Of a stretch of DNA of 64,000 nucleotides, positions 34,421 to 42,619 are shown piece after piece (position 1 is the stretch's first letter; each line of letters starts with the position of its first letter). The stretch is taken from assembly GCF_026240015.1 (NCBI RefSeq), contig NZ_JAPIUX010000004.1:62001-126000 (forward strand). The letters are read 5' to 3'. The notes below the pieces were generated by a model. It was not told the origin of the DNA, did no database searches, and saw nothing but the letters and a program-made list of their open reading frames with translations. The position numbers and the translations under genes were made by a program. This DNA is from Acetobacter farinalis (GTDB taxonomy: Bacteria > Pseudomonadota > Alphaproteobacteria > Acetobacterales > Acetobacteraceae).

Positions 34421-35383
34421 TCACCAAAATACGCCGGGATACCCGGCCGCACGGCGGACATCTTCCGGCGTCAACCCCGCCATGCGCATACTGCGCACGG
34501 CTTTGGCCCCGTCCCGTTTTGAAAGACGCCGCCCCTCGGCATCACATAACAGCGGGTGAAACAGATACGCCGGCGTGGGCCAGCCCATAAGGGCCTGGAG
34601 CAGACGATGCAAGTCTGTTGCCGCCCGCAGGTCCTCCCCGCGTGTCACCAGCGTGATGCCCTGTGCCGCATCATCATGCGTGACACAGAGATGATACGAT
34701 GCGGGCACATCCCGTCTGGCCAGAACAACATCCCCAAACAGGTCGGGCTGGCAACGGACTATGCCACGTTCAAGGTCTGTATAGGTCAGCGGCCATATGC
34801 CGTGCCCTGTGCCGGGCTCCGCAGGCTGCCACCCCGTAACACCTGATCCTGCCCCTGAGGCTGCCGTATGTGTTTGTGCCCCCTCTAATGCGCGCGCCAC
34901 CTCCAGCGCCCGCGCCATATCCAGCCGCAGCACATGCGGCCTGCCCTCGGCCAGAGCTGCTGCCCGCGCCCCCTCGGAGAGATGTCGGCAGAGACCGGGA
35001 TAACGCAGGCTGCCATCCGGCGCGGTGTGCGGGGCGGACATCATGCCGGCAAACTCCCGCGCAATATCGGAGCGGGTGCAGAAACAGGGGTACAGCACTC
35101 CCATCTGGTCCAGCCGCTCCAGAGTGGCCCGATACGCCGCCATGTTGGCAGATTGCCGCAACACAGGCCGGGAAGAGCGCAGGCCAAGCCATTCCAGATC
35201 GTCCAGCAGGGCTGTCATGTAGCTTTCACGGCAGCGTTGCGGGTCAATATCTTCCATCCGCACCAGCCATGTGCCGTACGGCCCTTTATGCACCCAGCCC
35301 GCCAGAGCGGAGGCCACATGCCCCAGATGCAAAAAGCCGGTCGGGCTGGGGGCAAAGCGGGTGTTCCAGGAACGCTCAGTCAT
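34421..35383 (-). CDS. gluQ: Glutamyl-Q tRNA(Asp) synthetase
   Basis: GluQ-RS glutamylates queuosine at the wobble base of tRNA(Asp) and is a paralogue of the GluRS catalytic core without the anticodon-binding domain. The 320 residues show TRFAPSPTGFLHLGH (HIGH motif) at 8-22, the zinc-site cysteines in YPCFCTRSD and the tyrosine-cysteine pair in YPGLCR, and the KMSKS-like RLSKRDGA near residue 290. The short length and missing C-terminal domain distinguish it from GltX. It is a single gene, not next to dksA. Confidence 0.93.
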   Translation of the reverse strand: MTERSWNTRFAPSPTGFLHLGHVASALAGWVHKGPYGTWLVRMEDIDPQRCRESYMTALLDDLEWLGLRSSRPVLRQSANMAAYRATLERLDQMGVLYPCFCTRSDIAREFAGMMSAPHTAPDGSLRYPGLCRHLSEGARAAALAEGRPHVLRLDMARALEVARALEGAQTHTAASGAGSGVTGWQPAEPGTGHGIWPLTYTDLERGIVRCQPDLFGDVVLARRDVPASYHLCVTHDDAAQGITLVTRGEDLRAATDLHRLLQALMGWPTPAYLFHPLLCDAEGRRLSKRDGAKAVRSMRMAGLTPEDVRRAAGYPGVFW

Positions 35384-35596
35384 TGTTACAGCGCATCACG
35401 ATAACAGTCACACAGGTTTCACAGAATGATAATAATACTGTTTTATTAAATACTTGTACGATTTCTTGCCAGAAATCAGTCAATCTGCAATACTCGCTGC
35501 GTTATTGATCTCGACGACGCACTTCCGCCGGCGTTCCGTTACGAGTTTTTACGCCAGCTTTGAAGTTGCGCCCTCACTACACCAAGGAGGCGCGTC

Positions 35597-36160
35597 TTGG
35601 CTGACGGCAGTATGCTGAATTTTCCGGCTTTGGTGTTGAACGCGGATTTTCGTCCGCTCTCCTACTTCCCCCTCTCTCTCTGGTCCTGGCAGGATAGTAT
35701 CAAGGCCGTATGTCTGGACCGGGTTTCGGTGCTGAGTGAATATGATGCGGAAGTACACTCCCCCCATCAGACTTTCCGTCTTCCCAGCGTCATCGCCCTG
35801 AAAGACTATGTTCCCTCCGCCCGCAAGCCAGCCTTCACCCGCTTCAATGTTTTCCTGCGTGACAATTTTTCCTGCCAGTATTGCGGGGACAAACTTCCAG
35901 CCCCGGACCTGACATTTGACCATGTCATCCCCCGCTGCAAGGGCGGCCGCACGACATGGGAAAACGTTGTGACAGCCTGTGGTGTCTGCAATCTGCGGAA
36001 AGGTCCGCACCTGCCTCACACCATCAACATGGTGCCCCGGCAGCGCCCTACCCGCCCGACATCCTGGCAGCTTCAGGATAACGGGCGCGCCTTCCCGCCC
36101 AATTACCTGCATGAAAGCTGGCGCGACTACCTCTACTGGGACACAGAACTGGACAGCTGA
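35597..36160 (+). CDS. HNH endonuclease-fold protein
   Basis: A 187-residue protein whose C-terminal half is an HNH nuclease: zinc-binding CQYCG (near residue 95), the catalytic DHVIPRCKGGRTTWENVV segment and CGVCNLRK. The N-terminal 70 residues begin LNADFRPLSYFPLSLW, a feature shared by a widespread chromosomal alphaproteobacterial family of unknown role. The start is a TTG at 35597, because AAGGAGG sits six bases upstream of it and 21 bases from the first ATG (35612). There is no restriction partner, phage gene or intron nearby, so a homing or phage role is not suggested. Confidence 0.85.
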   Translation: MADGSMLNFPALVLNADFRPLSYFPLSLWSWQDSIKAVCLDRVSVLSEYDAEVHSPHQTFRLPSVIALKDYVPSARKPAFTRFNVFLRDNFSCQYCGDKLPAPDLTFDHVIPRCKGGRTTWENVVTACGVCNLRKGPHLPHTINMVPRQRPTRPTSWQLQDNGRAFPPNYLHESWRDYLYWDTELDS

Positions 36161-36197
36161 CCCCGCTGTGAGAGCAGTCTGCCCCTAACCCCCAGTG

Positions 36198-36515
36198 TTA
36201 CTTGGTGTAGCTGTATCCGTATTCATCCGCCTGCTTTTGCAGGTCTGGCGCGTCTTTCAGGTTCAGCGGCAGCGGATGCGCATTTTTTTCATTCAGAATG
36301 AAATTATGATTGCTCATGCGCTGGCAGGTATTGGCCGCCAGAGGAAAGCTGAGGAACATCGGCCCCTTCATCTGCTTTCTCAGGCAGGACACATCCGTAT
36401 CCACAAAAGGCACGCGGCCTGTTTCGGAAGAACATCCCCCCAGCAGTGCGAGGCCGGTGAGCATCACTCCAAAGCCGATTATCTTGCTGTTCCGTCTCAC
36501 AACCACGCTGACCAT
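36198..36515 (-). CDS. Small predicted lipoprotein
   Basis: A 105-residue protein with a lipoprotein signal: a basic start (VVVRRNSK), a hydrophobic stretch and a lipobox LALLGGC with the lipidated cysteine at about residue 28. The mature part has two more cysteines and a conserved-looking MSNHNFILNEKNAHPLPLNL segment. GAGGAA directly before the ATG at 36515 decides the start within a longer open frame. I do not recognise the family. It converges with the HNH gene. Confidence 0.72.
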   Translation of the reverse strand: MVSVVVRRNSKIIGFGVMLTGLALLGGCSSETGRVPFVDTDVSCLRKQMKGPMFLSFPLAANTCQRMSNHNFILNEKNAHPLPLNLKDAPDLQKQADEYGYSYTK

Positions 36516-36662
36516 TTCCTCACACTTTTGCGCCGGGCAGCCCGATGCCGCATTCAGGCTGCCAACCCTGCCATGCCTCGCGGTGTGCGCATAGAGTAAG
36601 CAGGGCAAAGCCCCTCCGTGCGCACCGCATGACAAAGCCGCACGCCAAACAGGGTGCGCCCT

Positions 36663-36875
36663 TCAGCCTACGTCGAAGCCAGCCCCGAGAATGGCATTCT
36701 GCAAAGAGGATATCCCGGCGCGTGCGGGATCATACACAATTTTCACGTCGCCCGTGGCAAGGGTGACATCAACAGCCTCTACGCCATCAACAGCGGCCAA
36801 CGCGCGTTTGATAGAGGAAACGCACCCCTCACAGGTCATGCCTTCCACCATAAAGCTTGTTTCTGTTGTTGCCAT
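36663..36875 (-). CDS. Copper chaperone, HMA domain (CopZ-like)
   Basis: A 70-residue stand-alone heavy-metal-associated domain. The metal site is MTCEGC at residues 13-18, followed by VSSIKRALAAVDGV and the VKIVYDPARA strand, all in HMA order. Such proteins pass Cu(I) to P-type ATPases or regulators; none is adjacent. AAAGGG 11 bases upstream supports the ATG at 36875, while upstream in-frame residues are unrelated to the fold. Confidence 0.88.
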   Translation of the reverse strand: MATTETSFMVEGMTCEGCVSSIKRALAAVDGVEAVDVTLATGDVKIVYDPARAGISSLQNAILGAGFDVG

Positions 36876-37093
36876 TCTCACATTGCCCTTTCTGAAATCC
36901 ACACGCTCCCGCACCAGTCCGCCAGGGCAGACGTCCAGAGCAGATCTCCAACGTCTACCCCAACAGGTGCTGGTGCAAAAAGCCCTTCCTGCGAGAAAAA
37001 AGCGCCCCCGCCTTTCCGGCATAGTCCGCTTCTGTCAAACAGCCCCTCTCTGCCCCCTCGGCAGAACAGGCCACGCAAGGTAAGATACCCGCC

Positions 37094-37771
37094 ATGCCGG
37101 ATATGCCTCTTCCTTCTGCCGCCCCGCCGCCTGAGCCCGAAGCCTGCTGGCGGGATACCCCCCTGCACCGGCTGATGCTGACAGCACTCCTCAACACGCT
37201 GGATGCAACCCTTCTCGGCAGCGCCAGCGCCACGCGCACGCTGGAAGAGTGGAGCCAGCGGCATCGTCTGGCCTCCCCCCCTACACTCCGGGCGGTCAAC
37301 CTGCGCACACCGCCACGCCCCTGCCCCCCAAACCTTCAGGCGGCGTTACGCCTGCCTGCATCCGTGCCGGCAGGCACCCTCCGTTACCGGCATGTGCGGC
37401 TTATGTGTGGGCCTATTGTGCTGTCTGAAGCGGAAAACTGGTATCTCCCGGCGCGCCTCACCCCGGCGATGAATGAGGAGCTGGACACCACAGAAACCCC
37501 GTTCGGGCGCGTAACCGCGGCTCTGGCCTTCACGCGCCAGCTTGTTCAGGCGGAACGGCTCTGGTCCGCCCTGCCTGCCGGGTGGGAACTGGGGCCGCTC
37601 CCGACGGGAAGTGGGTTGCCCCTTGAGTTTCCACCTCTGCTTTTCCGCCACCATGCCACCCTCTCCCGGCAGGACGGCACGCCGATCAGCGCGGTGATTG
37701 AAAGCTATACAGCCGGGGCCTTCAGCTTTCCGCCACCAGAGGTTGCATATCAGCCGTCCTCCAGCGCCTGA
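37094..37771 (+). CDS. Chorismate-lyase-like protein (UbiC/DUF98 type)
   Basis: A 225-residue protein that resembles the chorismate pyruvate-lyase fold. The central RLMCGPIVLSEAENWYLP, the TETPFGRVTAAL segment and the C-terminal LLFRHHATLSRQDGTPI and VIESYTAG segments fit the DUF98/UbiC pattern. If so, it could make 4-hydroxybenzoate for ubiquinone, but catalytic identity is not proved by what I see. The first 30 residues are Pro-rich. AAGG lies upstream of the ATG. It is divergent from the copper chaperone and converges with hpnR. Confidence 0.55.
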   Translation: MPDMPLPSAAPPPEPEACWRDTPLHRLMLTALLNTLDATLLGSASATRTLEEWSQRHRLASPPTLRAVNLRTPPRPCPPNLQAALRLPASVPAGTLRYRHVRLMCGPIVLSEAENWYLPARLTPAMNEELDTTETPFGRVTAALAFTRQLVQAERLWSALPAGWELGPLPTGSGLPLEFPPLLFRHHATLSRQDGTPISAVIESYTAGAFSFPPPEVAYQPSSSA

Positions 37772-37789
37772 CCCCGCACTCAGCGGGCC

Positions 37790-39331
37790 TCAGACTTCTT
37801 CGCTCATGCGGGTTTTATCAACAAACTGTTCTGTTTCATCATCCAGCGCACGGGTCTTGCGTCCGCCCGGACCATGAACATACAGGTCTTTCCGGTCCAC
37901 GGAGCTTACGACATCCGGCTGGATGGGCATCAGATACCGAGCCTTGCGCATATGGTCGGCAAGCTGCAACTTAGGGTTGAAAACAGAATTGAACTTCCAC
38001 AGCATTTTCAGGAAGTTTGTCTGCCCTTTCAGCAGCAGGCGGCCCGCAATCCCGGCTGTATCCCTCAGCGCTTCCCACCCCATATGTTTGGTGTTCAGCA
38101 CCTGCTGGGTTTTGACCAGTTCTTCATAAAACTCCGGCAGCGGCAGTTTTGTGGGAAGCACGGCATGCTGGATATCAAACAGGCGATAATCCCGCGTGGT
38201 CAGGCGGCGTGCTTCCTTGTGCCAGATTTCCGTGCCCGGATACGGGGTGGTGACGGAAATATTGACGATTTCCGGAATTTCCAGACACCACTGCCGCACC
38301 GCCTCAAACCGGCTGCGGTCCCATGAAGGGTCGGCAATAATATTGATGGCAACAATCAGCCCCAGAGACCGCGCATACTCCAGCGCCTCAAAATTCTTGT
38401 CCAGTGAGACACGCTTGCGGAACTGCTTCAGCCCTTCCTCATCCACCGCTTCCATCCCGATGAAAATGTAGGAAAGGCCGATTTCGCTCCAGACCTTGAA
38501 CACCTCCTTGTTCCGCAGCAGCACATCCGCCCGCGTTTCCAGATAATATTCCTTCTTGATGCCCCGTTTCTTGATTTCATTGGCAATAGCCATGCCGTGC
38601 TCTTCATGCACAAAGGCCACATCATCCACTATGAAGATGCCCGGTTCCTTGATCTCTTCCAGTTCATCCGCAATCACGGTCGGGCTGGCGGTGCGGTAGG
38701 AGCGGCCATAGAAGGTCCAGGCGGAGCAGAACGTGCAGTCCCACGGGCAGCCGCGCGCAAACTCGATGGAAGCTGCCGGGTCCAGTGTTCCGATAAAATA
38801 CTTGTTGCGGTGCCGCAGCAGATCCCGCGCCGGGCGGATTGTGTCGAGGGAGTCTACAAAAACCGGTGCTGGCCCTTCCCCCTCCATGGTGACAACCCCC
38901 GGCACCGTAAGCAGGTCTTTCTCCTCCGCCACCGCGTCCAGCAGCAGGCCGACAGAGGCATCGCCCTCCCCTTTCAGGATGCAGTTCACAGCGCCCTCGG
39001 AAAGGGCCAGCACATCCCGCGCAATGAAGGAAACAGAGTGACCACCAATAAACTGGAAAATACTGGGGCACCGCACCCGCGTGGCACGGCACAAATCAAT
39101 AATTTCCGGTACATTGGCCAGATAGTTCCCTGAAAAACAGACAACATCAGGCTGAAAATCTTCAAGAAGCGCCCAGTAATCCTTATGGCTTTCAACCTGA
39201 AGATCAATAATCCGCACATCGTGCCCGGCATCACGCGCGGCACCGGCCACCAGTTCCAGCCCGAGGGGCTCGAGCCTGAGAAAAACCTTGGTGTACATCA
39301 GGGCACTGGGGTGAACCGCCAGAACTTTCAT
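37790..39331 (-). CDS. hpnR: Hopanoid C-3 methylase, B12-binding radical SAM enzyme
   Basis: HpnR methylates hopanoids at C-3 of ring A. The 513 residues begin with a cobalamin-binding domain (VLAVHPSALMYTKVFLRLEP, CFSGNYLANVPEI, FIGGHSVSF) and continue into a radical SAM domain with the cluster cysteines C195, C199 and C202 in RGCPWDCTFCSAW. YLETRADVLLRNKEVF, IGMEAVDEEGLKQFRKR and TPYPGTEIWHKEAR follow the HpnR pattern as I remember it and differ from HpnJ. 3-Methylhopanoids are typical of acetic acid bacteria. It needs cobalamin, whose ring genes lie about 11 kb away. It converges with the chorismate-lyase-like gene. Confidence 0.88.
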   Translation of the reverse strand: MKVLAVHPSALMYTKVFLRLEPLGLELVAGAARDAGHDVRIIDLQVESHKDYWALLEDFQPDVVCFSGNYLANVPEIIDLCRATRVRCPSIFQFIGGHSVSFIARDVLALSEGAVNCILKGEGDASVGLLLDAVAEEKDLLTVPGVVTMEGEGPAPVFVDSLDTIRPARDLLRHRNKYFIGTLDPAASIEFARGCPWDCTFCSAWTFYGRSYRTASPTVIADELEEIKEPGIFIVDDVAFVHEEHGMAIANEIKKRGIKKEYYLETRADVLLRNKEVFKVWSEIGLSYIFIGMEAVDEEGLKQFRKRVSLDKNFEALEYARSLGLIVAINIIADPSWDRSRFEAVRQWCLEIPEIVNISVTTPYPGTEIWHKEARRLTTRDYRLFDIQHAVLPTKLPLPEFYEELVKTQQVLNTKHMGWEALRDTAGIAGRLLLKGQTNFLKMLWKFNSVFNPKLQLADHMRKARYLMPIQPDVVSSVDRKDLYVHGPGGRKTRALDDETEQFVDKTRMSEEV

Positions 39332-39862
39332 GAGCGTCCTTTCCTAAACAGGCGTTTCCTGCACGGGCGGCCATGAAAAGGCCTGACCTCGGCCGGTTTT
39401 TCAGAATTTCCAGAAAGCAACCTGAACAGTTCATCTTTTCAGCCGCAAAACGCTTCGTGCGCCTTCCGCTGCAAACTATTCAGACAGCCTCTCTATTGAG
39501 GATCATAAAGAACCACGCGCCTGGAACCTTGGTGCTGACGCGCCACCACCCATGCACAGAGTGGATATCTTGAAAACAGGATGTAGAGGCAGAATAACAC
39601 TCAACCCTCTGTTCTGTAGTATTTTTTCACTCCTGCCATATCTGCCCTGCCTTTTCTGGCAGGATATTCGGCCTTCTTATAACTTTTATGTTCTTTTTGT
39701 AGAACTCTTCTTCACAATGAAACCTGCTCATACAAAACTGGCCCGTCCAGCTCCCAAAACACTGAAACGTGCCATGGGTTCCGGTCCGGGCCAGAGTTTC
39801 ATGCCGTCCGCCAGACACTCATGCCATCAGGCAAGGAGTCCGGCTGTGCATGAAGCGCCTTC
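39332..39862. other. Gene-free region between hpnR and ndk
   Basis: About 530 bases without a supported gene. The middle (roughly 39590-39720) is clearly more AT-rich than its surroundings and holds a CCTGCC/GGCAGG hairpin near 39648-39665. This region should contain the hpnR promoter. A plus-strand frame from 39718 runs into ndk antisense and is not credible as a gene. Confidence 0.4.
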
Positions 39863-40285
39863 TCAGGGAAGGATTTCGGTTTCCGCGAAGAAGAAGCGGA
39901 TTTCGTTGGCAGCGTTTTCCGCGCTGTCAGAACCATGCACGGAGTTTGCTTCAATGCTTTCAGCAAACTGGGCGCGAATGGTGTGGGCTTCGGCCTTTTT
40001 CGGGTCCGTTGCGCCCATCACGTCACGGTTCTTGGCAACGGCGTTTTCGCCTTCCAGAACCTGAAGAACAACCGGACCGGAGATCATGAAGGATACCAGA
40101 TCGTTATAGAACGGGCGTTCCTTGTGCACGGCATAGAACGCACCGGCCTGAGCCGGGGTGAGCTGCACGCGCTTCTGGGCAACAATTTTCAGGCCGGCGT
40201 CTTCAAACACGGCGTTGATCTTGCCGGTCAGGTTACGACGGGTGGCATCGGGCTTGATGATGGAAAGAGTACGTTCTGTCGCCAT
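39863..40285 (-). CDS. ndk: Nucleoside diphosphate kinase
   Basis: Ndk balances nucleoside triphosphate pools by phosphotransfer through a histidine. The 140 residues match the family length exactly. ERTLSIIKPDATRRN begins the protein, and the phospho-histidine is H117 in NSVHGSDSAENA. GAGGAG upstream of the ATG at 40285 decides the start over an upstream in-frame Met. It is divergent from the ABC-F gene. Confidence 0.97.
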   Translation of the reverse strand: MATERTLSIIKPDATRRNLTGKINAVFEDAGLKIVAQKRVQLTPAQAGAFYAVHKERPFYNDLVSFMISGPVVLQVLEGENAVAKNRDVMGATDPKKAEAHTIRAQFAESIEANSVHGSDSAENAANEIRFFFAETEILP

Positions 40286-40418
40286 GTGCGGTCTCCTCAT
40301 TGCATAATCGGGCCGCACAAAACGCGGCCTTTCAGGATGCTCCTCTAGAGCATATTCACGCAGGCTGGTAGGTACTTCCCCTGATCAAAACAAGTTTCCA
40401 GACAGAACGAGACCCCCG

Positions 40419-42308
40419 TTGAGCCTTCTTGTCATTTCCGACCTTACTCTCCGCATTGCTGGCCGCACACTTCTGGACCACGCAGACCTCTCCATAGAAC
40501 CCGGCCGCAAGGTGGGGCTCGTGGGGCGGAACGGGGCCGGAAAGTCCACCCTGCTGGGTGCCATTGCGGGGGACAGCGCGCCCGATGGAGGGGAAATCCG
40601 CCTCTCCTCCCGCGCGCGCATGGCCCGCGTGAAGCAGGAAGCTCCGGCCGATGGCGCCTCTCTTCTCGAAACTGTTCTGGCGGGTGATGCCGAACGCACC
40701 GCCCTGCTGAACGAAGCCGAAACCTCAACGGACCCGGTCCGCATCGGGGAAATTCATGAACGCCTGACCGCCATTCAGGCCGATAGCGCCCCGGCCCGTG
40801 CCGGGTCCGTGCTGGCGGGGCTCGGCTTCAGCGCCGAAGCCCAGCGCCGCCCGGTTTCAGATTTTTCGGGCGGCTGGCGCATGCGCGTCTCTCTTGCCAC
40901 CGCGCTCTTTCTGGAGCCCGATCTGCTGCTGCTGGACGAACCCACCAACCATCTGGATCTGGAAGCCACCCTCTGGCTGGAAGGCTGGCTGACCCGCTTT
41001 GCCGGTGCCGCGTTGATTGTCAGCCATGATCGCGGCCTGCTGGATTCGTGCGTGGATGCCATCGCGCATCTGGACAAGGGCAAGCTCAGCCTGACCCCCG
41101 GCGGCTACGAAAACTTTGTCCGAATCCGCACAGAGCAGGCCCTTCAGCAGGCGCGCGCCGCCGAACGAATCGCGGCACAGCGCGCCCACATGCAATCCTT
41201 TGTGGACCGCTTCCGGGCAAAGGCGACCAAAGCCCGGCAGGCACAGGCGCGCCTGAAGGCACTGGAAAAACTGCCCGTGATTGAAAGCGTGGTGGAAGAC
41301 GCCCCCACCCGCTTCGCCTTTCCCGAGCCCGAGCAACTGGCGCCGCCCATGTTCACGGCAAACCGCGTCAGCCTCGGCTACGGTGGCGCACCTGTGCTGA
41401 GCAATCTCTCCTTCCGGCTGGATATGGAAGACCGGATTGCCCTGCTGGGGGCGAACGGCAACGGCAAATCCACGCTCGCCAAGCTGATTGCCGGGCGGCT
41501 GGAGCCCCTGTCCGGCACGGTTGACCGGAATTCCCGGCTGAAAATCGGCTATTTTGCCCAGCATCAGGCGGAAGAGCTGGTGCTGCACCAGACCCCGATC
41601 GACCATATGGAACGCGCGCTCCCCAAGGCGCTGCCCCCGGTTGTGCGGGCACAACTCGCACGGTTCGGGCTGGATGCGGACCGGGCCGAAACCCCGGTCA
41701 AAGACCTTTCAGGCGGCGAGAAAGCCCGCCTGCTGCTGGCTCTTGCCACACGGGATGCACCGCAACTGCTGATTCTGGATGAACCAACCAACCATCTCGA
41801 TCTGGATGCGCGTGATGCGCTGGTGCGTGCACTTTCAGAGTTTGAAGGCGCCGTGCTGCTCATCAGCCATGACCCGCATCTGGTGGAAATGGTGGCGGAC
41901 CGGCTCTGGCTGGTGGCCGATGGCAAGGTCACGCCTTTTGAGGGAGATATGGCGGACTATCGCCGCTGGCTGATCGAGCAGAACCGCGCCACAAACCGCA
42001 CGAAGCAGGACACGCAGGCGCAGGCCAGCCGCAAGGATGACCGGCGGGAACGCGCCGAAGCGCGCAAGGCGCAGGCCCCGCTGCGCAAGATTATCAAGGA
42101 TACCGAAGCAGCCTTGGGCAAACTGGCCACAGAGCGCGCGAAAATAGAAGCTACGCTGGCTGACCCCGCCCTGTACAGCGAGGGAAAAGCCAATGACGTC
42201 ACACGCCTGAACACGCGTCTGGCCGCCATTGGCAAGGAGCAGGCCGAACTGGAAGAACGCTGGCTGGAAGCCGAAGCGGAACTGGAAAATGCGGCGGTGG
42301 AGGACTGA
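40419..42308 (+). CDS. ABC-F family ATPase (YheS-like)
   Basis: A 629-residue soluble protein with two ABC ATPase domains and no membrane segment. Domain 1 has Walker A GRNGAGKST (36-44), signature DFSGGW and LLLDEPTNHLDLE; domain 2 has GANGNGKST, LSGGEKARLLLA and LILDEPTNHLDLD. Between them is the ABC-F linker (FVDRFRAKATKARQAQAR). A charged coiled C-terminal tail of about 90 residues follows. ABC-F proteins act on ribosomes. The start appears to be TTG, since no ATG or GTG occurs in frame before the first domain, and no clear ribosome site is seen. Confidence 0.9.
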   Translation: MSLLVISDLTLRIAGRTLLDHADLSIEPGRKVGLVGRNGAGKSTLLGAIAGDSAPDGGEIRLSSRARMARVKQEAPADGASLLETVLAGDAERTALLNEAETSTDPVRIGEIHERLTAIQADSAPARAGSVLAGLGFSAEAQRRPVSDFSGGWRMRVSLATALFLEPDLLLLDEPTNHLDLEATLWLEGWLTRFAGAALIVSHDRGLLDSCVDAIAHLDKGKLSLTPGGYENFVRIRTEQALQQARAAERIAAQRAHMQSFVDRFRAKATKARQAQARLKALEKLPVIESVVEDAPTRFAFPEPEQLAPPMFTANRVSLGYGGAPVLSNLSFRLDMEDRIALLGANGNGKSTLAKLIAGRLEPLSGTVDRNSRLKIGYFAQHQAEELVLHQTPIDHMERALPKALPPVVRAQLARFGLDADRAETPVKDLSGGEKARLLLALATRDAPQLLILDEPTNHLDLDARDALVRALSEFEGAVLLISHDPHLVEMVADRLWLVADGKVTPFEGDMADYRRWLIEQNRATNRTKQDTQAQASRKDDRRERAEARKAQAPLRKIIKDTEAALGKLATERAKIEATLADPALYSEGKANDVTRLNTRLAAIGKEQAELEERWLEAEAELENAAVED

Positions 42309-42619
42309 CCCCGACCGCAGCGGCCGGCCCTCTCATTTTCGACTCGCAACAAGGGCGGGTGCTGCACTCCGCCCGCTCACGCATCTGTTCCGGCGGCAAG
42401 GCTCCGCACAGCAAATGCGAACATGGTTTTTATGACCGTACGCGGCCACTCAGCCTTCCCCGGCGGACAATCAGCACCCCTGCCCCCCAAACTTTCCTTG
42501 CGGCCAGACACGCTGACATAAAATATTTTATTACAGAGTGTATAAAAATATGCACCAACTGCTGTCACCAAACTGTTGGCCAGCCGTTACACAGGCAGCC
42601 TTATGAAAGATCTCTTTTT
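42309..42619. other. Leader region of the AI-2E family permease gene
   Basis: 311 bases without a supported gene. An AT-rich patch (about 42520-42555) of the form TAAAATATTTTATTAC lies about 70 bases before the permease start and is the likely promoter area. No terminator for the ABC-F gene is evident. Confidence 0.4.

Noticed and set aside
37790..39331. HpnJ (other hopanoid radical SAM protein)
   Set aside because: The N-terminal VHPSALMYTKVFLRLEPLG and the IREP-type/LETRADVLLRNKEVF segments fit HpnR; HpnJ, as I remember it, has a different N-terminus and follows other hpn genes.
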